From an uncultured Lachnospiraceae bacterium (GTDB taxonomy: Bacteria > Bacillota > Clostridia > Lachnospirales > Lachnospiraceae): a stretch of 5,261 nucleotides of DNA. Position numbers and translations under genes: made by a program. Every line of letters begins with the position of its first letter. The stretch's first letter is position 1. The notes beneath the pieces were generated by a model. The model made no database searches, had not been told where the DNA came from, and worked only from the letters and a program-made list of their open reading frames with translations. The stretch spans positions 1-5,261 of the forward strand of contig CAMHCL010000108.1 in NCBI GenBank assembly GCA_946183625.1, read 5' to 3'. Below are positions 1 to 5,261 of this stretch, in pieces.

Positions 1-808
1 CTGTTGCAGTTGACTGATATGTATCGTAGTCATAAACCGACTCCGTATATGAGCCAACTACATCTACATCAATAAATGAATCTGAGAATCCCTGTATTGA
101 CAGATCTTTATTTGCACCTGTACCTATCACCAATGAACCACCACTGGAAACCCAGGATTCAATAGTACTGATCTGCTCATCACTTAATGTAGACGTATCA
201 TAATCATTTATAACAAGCATATCAAAATCATCAAGATAATCCACTATATCTGTGGCAGATAAAATCTCAGCATAATATCCGTCCTGTGTAGCAACATAAT
301 AGCCTGAGTTATTATTCTGTTCTCCGATATAAAGGATCTTATCAGGCGTATCAGACAGAATACCTATCACATATGATGATTTAGTAGTTCCCGAGCTGGA
401 AGCACCAGCCTTGATCTGGTCAAATTTCTCATCCTGAAGGAGCTTATCCTTTGTATCATAAATGAGAACATTTAACTCATCAGAACCATTCATGGCTTCT
501 GTTGGAATGTAGAAATCATATGTCTTTGTGGAACCTGCCGGAAGAACTATATCCTTCGCATATCCATTGTAGGCATAAACATTACTATCCTGGACAGACA
601 GAACCATGCTGCCTCTCATATCCTTTCCATTATTAGTAATGCCGATCTCTACAGTTAGATTGCCATCAACATCATAACTTGAAGACTGGATAGTAATCTC
701 GAAATCATCAGATCTTTTCGCAGCATATACACTCCCAAGCGGGATCAAGCACATGAGCAGAAAAGCAAAAATAAGAAAATAAGATATTATACTTTTAATC
801 TTCTTCAT
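1..808 (-). CDS. Exported protein of unknown function with amidotransferase-like fold (3' end outside window)
   Basis: The frame opens at ATG 808-806, preceded by GGAG at 820-817 with 8 bases of spacing, and gives 269 codons before the window edge. Residues 1-30 form a Sec signal peptide: basic MKKIK, a hydrophobic core at about 7-25, and a likely cleavage after VYA (29) or the next Ala. Residues 32-125 look like an Ig-like beta-sandwich, with the phrases VEIGITNNGK and LPAGSTKTYDFYIP. Residues 146-230 resemble a class I glutamine-amidotransferase-like Rossmann fold: YVIGILSD, then DMLVINDYDTSTLSDEQ, then WVSSGGSLVIGTGA. The only Cys seen is in the signal peptide, so this portion has no catalytic Cys and is probably not an amidotransferase enzyme. 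Firmicutes proteins of this type often end in a membrane anchor, but that part is not visible here. It probably acts at the cell surface; the substrate is unknown. The gene is divergent from rnpB. Confidence 0.88.
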   Translation of the reverse strand, partial: MKKIKSIISYFLIFAFLLMCLIPLGSVYAAKRSDDFEITIQSSSYDVDGNLTVEIGITNNGKDMRGSMVLSVQDSNVYAYNGYAKDIVLPAGSTKTYDFYIPTEAMNGSDELNVLIYDTKDKLLQDEKFDQIKAGASSSGTTKSSYVIGILSDTPDKILYIGEQNNNSGYYVATQDGYYAEILSATDIVDYLDDFDMLVINDYDTSTLSDEQISTIESWVSSGGSLVIGTGANKDLSIQGFSDSFIDVDVVGSYTESVYDYDTYQSTAT

Positions 809-816
809 CGTAGTAA

Positions 817-820
817 CTCC
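817..820 (-). promoter_or_regulatory. Ribosome binding site of the exported-protein gene
   Basis: GGAG on the minus strand lies 8 bases before the ATG at 808. This supports that start, which also begins a well-formed signal peptide. I see no convincing minus-strand promoter between here and rnpB. A weak TTGTAT at about 850-855 with a poor -10 is possible. The gene's promoter may therefore lie within or antisense to the 5' part of rnpB. Confidence 0.75.
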
Positions 821-829
821 TAAAAAATA

Positions 830-857
830 TTGAAATAATGCATCTTTGTGATACAAT
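830..857 (+). promoter_or_regulatory. Sigma-A type promoter of rnpB
   Basis: A -35 box TTGAAA (830-835) and a -10 box TACAAT (852-857) are separated by 16 bases. TG at 849-850 makes an extended -10 element. A start 7-9 bases after the -10 falls at about 864-866, which is the first base of the P1 helix of RNase P RNA. This agreement supports both the promoter and the RNA 5' end. The promoter overlaps the leader of the divergent minus-strand gene. Confidence 0.85.
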
Positions 858-865
858 ACCATCTA

Positions 866-1241
866 GCGAGTAGAATAGGTAATCGCGGCTGACACAGTGC
901 CTGCAATCAGGTAATTGTCAGGTGAGGAAAGTCCGGGCTTCATAGGGCAGGATGCCGGATAACGTCCGGTGGAGGCGACTCCCAGGAAAGTGCAGCAGAA
1001 AGTATACCGCCTTCTCACTCACCTCAGTGTGATGTGAGTCAGGTAAGGGTGAAATGGCGAGGTAAGAGCTCACCGCTGGGCTGGTAACAGACCAGGCATT
1101 GTAAACCCCATCCGAAGCAAGACCAAGATCGAGTGTTGACGCTGCCCGCCGAGCTCATGGTAGGTTGCTTGAGCTCTGTGGTAACACAGAGTCTAGATAG
1201 ATGATTACCCACGACATAACCCGGCTTATAGTTCTGCTCGC
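866..1241 (+). ncRNA. rnpB: RNase P RNA, bacterial type A
   Basis: This is the catalytic RNA of ribonuclease P, which with its protein subunit RnpA removes 5' leaders from precursor tRNAs. Conserved core blocks are readable in order: GAGGAAAGTCCGGGC (924-938), AGGAAAGTGCAGCAGAAAG, GGTAAGGGTGAAA, the GGTAAGAG and GGTAACAG loops, AAGCAAGACCAA, GGTAGGTTGCTTGAGC, and ACGACATAACCCGGCTTAT near the 3' end. Helices fit: P1 866-875/1232-1241 with one G-U pair, P2 878-884/1203-1209, P3 889-894/916-921 with an inner 900-903/908-911 stem, P4 around CCGGG 933-937 with CCCGG 1220-1224, and P12 1017-1022/1034-1039. The order matches E. coli M1 RNA (type A), as expected for Clostridia rather than Bacilli. 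The P15 region at about 1125-1160 is compact and shows no clear P16/P17 arm. The length is about 376 nt. Ends are inferred from P1 and the promoter. Confidence 0.97.
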
Positions 1242-1247
1242 TTTTTT
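1232..1247 (+). terminator. Probable rnpB terminator: P1 3' strand followed by T-run
   Basis: The P1 3' strand (1232-1241) runs directly into six Ts (1242-1247). No local hairpin precedes the T-run, so the stem would have to be P1 itself, formed with bases 866-875 about 360 nt upstream. This is the only terminator-like signal downstream of rnpB before the convergent kinase gene. It is inferred from layout only. Confidence 0.5.
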
Positions 1248-1249
1248 AT

Positions 1250-1270
1250 ATGTTTTAAACTCTAAAACAT
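1250..1270. repeat. AT-rich inverted repeat over the kinase stop codon
   Basis: ATGTTTTA (1250-1257) and TAAAACAT (1263-1270) are a perfect 8-bp inverted repeat with a 5-base loop. It covers the TAA stop of the nucleoside kinase (1257-1255). It has no G+C-rich stem and no T-run after it on either strand, so it does not look like a standard intrinsic terminator. It could slow or process either of the converging transcripts, or be chance in AT-rich DNA. Confidence 0.45.
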
Positions 1271-2946
1271 CCACCACCCGCGAACTCTCTTATAAGGGAA
1301 TTCATCGGAACGGATGTCATATCTATTCCCAGGAAATAATCCAGGAACTTCAGCAATCTCTTCGCTTCATAATATTCCGTAGTATCTCTAGGAACACTGT
1401 AAAGAAGTGGTTCTGCATATATCTTCAGCGCCGGCAATTCATACAACATGGCTGAATTGAACATCACATCCGCCTCTTCCTGATATGGGAAGATATTTTC
1501 GTTCTCTCCCTTTCTGACAGATGGCCACATGCTTATAGTCTTCTGAGCATCGTTCCCCCTAGTTCTTGCATCTCGGACTATACGTCTGAGCAGCCTTGTA
1601 TCTGTGGTAGATATTCTATTATGTTCATCTAGGTTGAGCTGTGTCAGACAGCTGATATATATCTTATAACTATTATCAGCTGAGATTGACTGGGATGTGA
1701 TCGGATTCAGAGCATGTATGCCCTCAACCACCAGGATATCATCCTCTCCCAGCTTCAGCTTCCTGCCTGTATACTTCTTACAGCCCTCAGTAAAGTCGAA
1801 GGTTGGCATATCTACCTCTTCGCCCTTCAGAAGTCTGTTCATAGTATTAGAGAAAAGCTCCATATCCATGGCTTCTATGCATTCAAAATCATACTTGCCA
1901 TTCTCATCCCTCGGAGTATCTTCTCTATTCTTAAAGAAATCATCCATTGCAATAGGATGAGGTCTTATACCGATGGTAGCCAGCTGAACACTGAGCCTGT
2001 TGGAAAATGTAGTCTTTCCTGAGGACGACGGTCCTGCTATCAGGATCAGCTTCTTGTTTTCATCCTTGATAGTTCTGGCTATATCGCCTATCTGCTTCTC
2101 CATGAGAGCTTCCTGAAGAAGTATTATTCCATTTGACCCGCCCTTAACTATGATATCATTCAGATCTCCGACGCAATTAATATTCATATGTGCGCCCCAG
2201 TCTTCAGACTGTCTGAGCAGATTATATAATTTAGGCGGTGCCTTATACTCCGTATGGATAGTCATGGTTCTCTTGTCTGCAATAGCAATTACAAATCCGT
2301 CTGCATAAAGCTTTATATCATATTCCTTGATATAACCTGCCGACGGAACCATATACCCATAGAAATAATCGGTAAATCCATCAATTTCATATAGATTGAT
2401 CCTTGAAGATCTTCTATATTTCATCAGCTTTGCTTTATCTTCATATCCCCTGGCTGCAAAGTCTGCTTCGGCTTCCTGTGCAAGAGCCACTCTCTTCTCG
2501 AACTTGACATCATCAGCAATTATCTTATCGATACGTTCCTTAACCTTGACTACGTCTTCCTCTGTAAGCTTAACATCATCATTCATAACCTTGCAGAAGA
2601 ATCCAGGTCCCAGAGAATACATTACTCTTATCAGATTACTCTTCTCATCTCCCAGATAATCGTACATAGCCTTGAGCACTATAAATACAAGACTTCTCTT
2701 ATACAGGTCAAATCCAATAGTAGAGCCTATCGATATAAATGTGATCTCTGCATCATTATTGATCCTTGCAGGAAGTTCCCTCAGCCTTCCCTTTATGGTA
2801 GCAGCCACATAATTCCATTTATCAGATTTAAAAGCCTTCTCTGCGATCTCCCCAAGAGTTGAACCGGCTTGAACGCTTATAACCTTCTCATAGTTTTCAT
2901 CATTATCAACGTATATCTTAACGTCTATTATCTTATCCTTTGCCAT
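1255..2946 (-). CDS. TGS-domain nucleoside kinase, uridine kinase-like
   Basis: This 563-residue cytoplasmic protein has the layout of the clostridial TGS-domain nucleoside kinases. It probably phosphorylates a nucleoside such as uridine with ATP, but the substrate is not proven. Residues 6-75 form a TGS domain (IIDVKIYVDN at the start). Residues 76-290 resemble the second additional domain of threonyl-tRNA synthetase, but where that enzyme has HxxxH this one reads LYKRSLVF (81-88), so the metal-binding editing site is gone. Residues 298-545 are a P-loop kinase of the phosphoribulokinase/uridine kinase family: Walker A GPSSSGKT at 305-312, AMDDFF at 333-338, VVEGIHALN at 406-414, and an Arg-rich DTRLLRRIVRD at 449-459. 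Start ATG 2946 has GGAG 7 bases upstream and overlaps the end of trmK by 14 bases, so translation is probably coupled. It is the last gene of the rpoD operon and has no clear terminator of its own. Confidence 0.92.
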   Translation of the reverse strand: MAKDKIIDVKIYVDNDENYEKVISVQAGSTLGEIAEKAFKSDKWNYVAATIKGRLRELPARINNDAEITFISIGSTIGFDLYKRSLVFIVLKAMYDYLGDEKSNLIRVMYSLGPGFFCKVMNDDVKLTEEDVVKVKERIDKIIADDVKFEKRVALAQEAEADFAARGYEDKAKLMKYRRSSRINLYEIDGFTDYFYGYMVPSAGYIKEYDIKLYADGFVIAIADKRTMTIHTEYKAPPKLYNLLRQSEDWGAHMNINCVGDLNDIIVKGGSNGIILLQEALMEKQIGDIARTIKDENKKLILIAGPSSSGKTTFSNRLSVQLATIGIRPHPIAMDDFFKNREDTPRDENGKYDFECIEAMDMELFSNTMNRLLKGEEVDMPTFDFTEGCKKYTGRKLKLGEDDILVVEGIHALNPITSQSISADNSYKIYISCLTQLNLDEHNRISTTDTRLLRRIVRDARTRGNDAQKTISMWPSVRKGENENIFPYQEEADVMFNSAMLYELPALKIYAEPLLYSVPRDTTEYYEAKRLLKFLDYFLGIDMTSVPMNSLIREFAGGGCFRV

Positions 2947-3685
2947 AACCCTTCTCCATTATATCCAGAGCCTTTACGGCTATGTCCAGCTCACTGTTCA
3001 GCTCAAGACTGCGGTTTCGAGCAGCATCGCTGTCAGTTCTGTTTAGTTTACATAATACCGAATTAATTTTTTCTATCTCCCCAAGTATATATATCCTGCA
3101 GACCTCATCCTTATGCTCCAGCAGGTATCTGCCATAACAATCAAATGCAGCCTGTGTCAGCCTTTCATCCCTCGAATCAGCCGAAACTTCAGATGTTTCA
3201 GCCACATCCGGGTCATAAGTACATTTTACTATCACATAATACTTTCCATCCTCATAGAGCATTGCCTCTTTTTTGATGTATATATTATTAGTGCGTAAAA
3301 AGGTACGAAAGTGTTGCATATCAGATTGAGGAGATAAAATTAATTCATATCCTTTGTCAAATGTACTCTTTCCTCTGCTTAGTATCGAGGTAACAAGCAT
3401 GCCGCCCATACCGGCTATTATTGCTGTATCAGTCTCCCCTTTACCCAGCTTTTCAAATCCATCTGACAGTCTGGTTTCTATCCTGTCTCCAAACCCTGCT
3501 GCCACTATATTTTCTCTGGCAATCTGAAGCGGGCCCTCTGCCACGTCCATGGCAATGATGTGAGTATCAGGATATTTCTTTGCAAGCTCAATGGAAACTA
3601 TGGCATGGTCACAGCCTATATCGGCTATGGAACGTCTGCCATCAGAAACCATATCTATAATTGTACTCAGCCTGCGGGATATCAT
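2933..3685 (-). CDS. trmK: tRNA (adenine(22)-N(1))-methyltransferase TrmK
   Basis: TrmK (YqfN in Bacillus subtilis) uses S-adenosylmethionine to methylate N1 of A22 in the D-arm region of certain tRNAs. The 250-residue length is normal for the family. Residues 1-155 form the Rossmann-like methyltransferase domain: SAM motif I ADIGCDHAIVSIEL (21-34), the ribose-binding acidic MDVAEGPL (46-53), RLSDGFEKL (72-80), and the family hallmark IIAGMGGM (89-96). ILSPQSDMQHFRTFL (116-130) and EDGKYYVIV (145-153) follow. The tail from about 173 is predicted mostly helical, matching the coiled-coil C-terminal domain of TrmK. The start ATG (3685-3683) shares one base with the rpoD TAA stop (TAATG). AAGGAG (3702-3697), inside the last codons of rpoD, is a likely ribosome site at 11-base spacing. 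The 3' end overlaps the kinase by 14 bases. B. subtilis has the same sigA-then-trmK neighbourhood, but with a NIF3-like gene after it. Confidence 0.95.
   Translation of the reverse strand: MISRRLSTIIDMVSDGRRSIADIGCDHAIVSIELAKKYPDTHIIAMDVAEGPLQIARENIVAAGFGDRIETRLSDGFEKLGKGETDTAIIAGMGGMLVTSILSRGKSTFDKGYELILSPQSDMQHFRTFLRTNNIYIKKEAMLYEDGKYYVIVKCTYDPDVAETSEVSADSRDERLTQAAFDCYGRYLLEHKDEVCRIYILGEIEKINSVLCKLNRTDSDAARNRSLELNSELDIAVKALDIMEKGYGKG
2954..2957 (-). promoter_or_regulatory. Ribosome binding site of the nucleoside kinase, inside trmK
   Basis: GGAG on the minus strand sits 7 bases before the kinase ATG at 2946, within the last codons of trmK (Met-Glu-Lys-Gly). It supports the overlapping start and coupled translation of the two genes. 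Confidence 0.75.
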
Positions 3686-5261
3686 TACTCCAGGAACTCC
3701 TTAAGCTTACGTGAACGGCTTGGGTGTCTCAGCTTTCTGAGCGCCTTAGCCTCTATCTGTCTTATTCTCTCACGAGTTACGTTGAACTCTTTACCTACTT
3801 CTTCCAGTGTTCTAGCTCTTCCGTCATCAAGACCAAATCTGAGTCGGAGAACCTTCTGCTCTCTTTCTGTAAGTGTACCAAGCACTTCAACCAGCTGCTC
3901 CTTAAGAATCATTGATGCAGCGGCCTCTGATGGAGCAGGAACATCATCATCTGGAAGGAAATCTCCCAGGTGACTGTCTTCCTCTTCACCGATTGGTGTC
4001 TCAAGTGAAACAGGCTCCTGTGATATCTTCTGTATCTCTCTTACTCTGTCTACAGGGATATCCATTTCTTCCGCTATTTCCTCAGGACTTGGCTCTCTGC
4101 CCAGCTCCTGGAGCAGCTGTCTGGATACTCTGGTGAGCTTGTTGATGGTTTCAACCATATGAACAGGAATACGGATAGTTCTGGCCTGGTCTGCAATAGC
4201 TCTTGTGATAGCCTGTCTGATCCACCATGTAGCATATGTAGAGAACTTATAACCTTTGCTGTAATCGAACTTCTCAACAGCCTTAATAAGTCCCATGTTA
4301 CCTTCCTGGATCAGATCAAGGAAAAGCATTCCACGGCCTACATATCTCTTGGCAATACTTACAACCAGTCTGAGGTTTGCTTCAGCCAGCTGCTTCTTAG
4401 CATACTCATCTCCTGCTTCCATTCTCTGAGCAAGATCAATCTCTTCCTCAGCTGTAAGAAGAGGAACCTTACCTATCTCCTTGAGATACATTCTTACAGG
4501 ATCCTCAAGGCTTACACCTTCAGGAACAGACATATCTATATTCTCAAGGTCAATCTCTTCCTCTTCATCGAGATCAAACTTAATATCGTCATCTATATCT
4601 ATATCGTCATCGTCATCAGTAATCTGAAGTACATCAACGCCATTCTTCTCAAAGAAATCAAGTGCCTTAGCCATGTAATCAGGTGTAAGGAGATCCTGGC
4701 TTCCGCGAAGTATCTCGATGATTTCATCATCCTGGATTACATTCTTCTTTTTCTTTGCAGACTCAAGAAGTTCATTTAACTTGCTTACAAAGAGTTCATC
4801 CAGCTTTTCAGGGTCTAAATGCTCTGCAGGAGCTGCTTCTTCTGCTTTTCCTTCATCTACAGCTTCCTCAGCCTTAGTCTCTTCCTTTGCTTTAGTAGTC
4901 TTCTTCTTTGTAGTCTTCTTTGCAGGAGCTTCCTTTTCAGCTGTTTCCTGCTCAGCTGTCTCCTCTTTCTTGGTAGAAGCCTTCTTAGTAGACTTTTTAG
5001 CTGTTGTCTCAACTGCTTCCTCATCCTTCTTGGTTGTCTTCTTGGATGAAGTCTTCTTTGCAGGAGCTGCCTGCTCAGCTGTTTCCTCTTTCTTGGTAGA
5101 AGCCTTCTTAGTAGACTTTTTAGCTGTTGTCTCAACTGCTTCCTCATCCTTCTTGGTTGTCTTCTTGGATGAAGTCTTCTTTGCAGGAGCTGCCTGCTCA
5201 GCTGTTTCCTCTTTCTTGGTAGAAGCCTTCTTAGTAGACTTTTTAGCTGTTGTCTCAACTG
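3685..5261 (-). CDS. rpoD: Primary RNA polymerase sigma factor RpoD/SigA with long repetitive N-terminal extension (5' end outside window)
   Basis: RpoD directs RNA polymerase to housekeeping promoters by binding the -10 and -35 elements. 524 codons are visible. Counting from Met at 4674, they include DPVRMYLKEIG of region 1.2 (58-68), EANLRLVVSIAKRYVGRG through YATWWIRQAITRAI of regions 2.1-2.4 (98-160), region 3 (about 171-250), and the region 4.2 helix-turn-helix VTRERIRQIEAKALRKLRH (299-317). The frame does not start at 4674. It continues upstream with no stop through region 1.1 (EKLDELFVSKLNELLESAKK, then NVIQDDEIIEILRGSQDLL), which reads on into MAKALDFFEKNGVDVL. Upstream of that is a Lys/Glu/Ala/Thr-rich tail of about 147 codons containing 41-residue tandem repeats, still open at the window edge. 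No in-frame ATG, GTG or TTG occurs between 4675 and 5259, so the true start lies beyond the window. Region 1.1 is followed by an acidic run (about 4543-4617). This is the first visible gene of the operon with trmK; its promoter is not in view. Confidence 0.96.
   Translation of the reverse strand, partial: VETTAKKSTKKASTKKEETAEQAAPAKKTSSKKTTKKDEEAVETTAKKSTKKASTKKEETAEQAAPAKKTSSKKTTKKDEEAVETTAKKSTKKASTKKEETAEQETAEKEAPAKKTTKKKTTKAKEETKAEEAVDEGKAEEAAPAEHLDPEKLDELFVSKLNELLESAKKKKNVIQDDEIIEILRGSQDLLTPDYMAKALDFFEKNGVDVLQITDDDDDIDIDDDIKFDLDEEEEIDLENIDMSVPEGVSLEDPVRMYLKEIGKVPLLTAEEEIDLAQRMEAGDEYAKKQLAEANLRLVVSIAKRYVGRGMLFLDLIQEGNMGLIKAVEKFDYSKGYKFSTYATWWIRQAITRAIADQARTIRIPVHMVETINKLTRVSRQLLQELGREPSPEEIAEEMDIPVDRVREIQKISQEPVSLETPIGEEEDSHLGDFLPDDDVPAPSEAAASMILKEQLVEVLGTLTEREQKVLRLRFGLDDGRARTLEEVGKEFNVTRERIRQIEAKALRKLRHPSRSRKLKEFLE
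4858..4980 (-). repeat. Degenerate copy of the rpoD tandem repeat unit
   Basis: Translated in the rpoD frame, this stretch begins ASTKKEETAEQ, exactly like the 41-residue unit. It then carries an ETAEKE in place of one Ala (net five extra codons, itself an echo of the preceding ETAEQ). It returns to APAKKT and decays into KK/TT/EE-rich sequence joining region 1.1. At the DNA level it matches the perfect units closely only over about 4912-4980. It is the oldest-looking unit and lies nearest the conserved sigma domain. Confidence 0.8.
4981..5261 (-). repeat. Perfect 123-bp tandem repeats inside rpoD
   Basis: Units at 4981-5103 and 5104-5226 are identical base for base, and a third begins at 5227 and matches for the 35 bases left in the window. 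The period of 123 bp is 41 codons, so copy number can change without breaking the frame. Each unit encodes 12 Lys, all as six KK pairs, with 7 acidic residues (6 Glu, 1 Asp) and many Thr, Ala and Ser, giving a net charge of about +5. It has no aromatic residues and one Val, typical of a disordered segment. The total copy number cannot be known because the array runs off the window. Confidence 0.97.

Noticed and set aside
749..760. Possible lipobox (LLMC) in the exported-protein signal peptide
   Set aside because: Met before Cys does not fit the lipobox, which needs a small residue there. A signal peptidase I site follows at VYA.
1250..1270. Inverted repeat as a bidirectional intrinsic terminator
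   Set aside because: The stem is almost all A-T, with no T-run after it on either strand. It is kept only as a repeat.
1201..1455. Plus-strand 84-codon frame starting in rnpB
   Set aside because: It starts inside the P2 region of RNase P RNA and runs antisense to the kinase gene. No sign of coding.
4159..4779. A 206-codon plus-strand frame
   Set aside because: It is antisense to conserved sigma factor domains, has no recognisable domain, and its Ile/Leu-rich content follows from the complement of the acidic tract.
4819..5049. Plus-strand Ser/Leu/Cys-rich frame resembling a membrane peptide
   Set aside because: It is the antisense of the Lys/Glu-rich rpoD tail, which always yields Leu/Ser/Phe-rich complements. 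No ribosome site was evident.
4857..5258. A 133-codon minus-strand frame encoding an Arg/Leu/Gln-rich repetitive product
   Set aside because: It is an out-of-frame reading of the rpoD repeats. The periodic AAG/GAA-rich DNA lacks stops in several frames. The true frame joins region 1.1.
4858..5261. CRISPR-like or mobile-element repeat array
   Set aside because: The units are contiguous with no unique spacers, keep the rpoD reading frame and have a period divisible by 3. They are protein-coding tandem repeats.

Overview
The window looks like core chromosome from a Gram-positive anaerobe of class Clostridia, most likely a Lachnospiraceae relative such as the Butyrivibrio/Roseburia group. Three things point there. 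The primary sigma factor is SigA-like. The tRNA methyltransferase TrmK follows it directly, an order known from Firmicutes. The RNase P RNA is type A, as in Clostridia, whereas Bacilli carry type B. The family assignment is an inference from the sequence alone.

Layout, left to right. (1) 1-808, minus strand: the N-terminal 269 codons of an exported protein of unknown function, with a signal peptide, a probable Ig-like domain and a glutamine-amidotransferase-like fold. Its C-terminus lies outside the window. (2) 809-865: a short divergent intergenic region with a ribosome binding site for the minus-strand gene and a clear plus-strand promoter. (3) 866-1241, plus strand: rnpB, the catalytic RNA of RNase P, whose P1 helix is followed by a T-run. 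(4) 1255-5261, minus strand: a tightly packed operon transcribed right to left as rpoD, trmK and a TGS-domain nucleoside kinase. Adjacent genes overlap by 1 and 14 bases. The operon converges on rnpB with only 13 bases between the kinase stop codon and the rnpB 3' end.

The operon joins transcription initiation (RpoD), tRNA modification (TrmK) and a uridine-kinase-like enzyme. RNase P, encoded next door on the other strand, also serves tRNA maturation.

The most unusual feature is the 5' part of rpoD. The reading frame continues upstream of the first in-window ATG, through sigma region 1.1, into a long Lys/Glu/Ala/Thr-rich extension. That extension is built from perfect 123-bp (41-codon) tandem repeats and is still open at the window edge. 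The well-known Firmicutes SigA proteins have no such tail. It resembles in composition, but probably not in ancestry, the basic N-terminal tails of actinobacterial HrdB/SigA.
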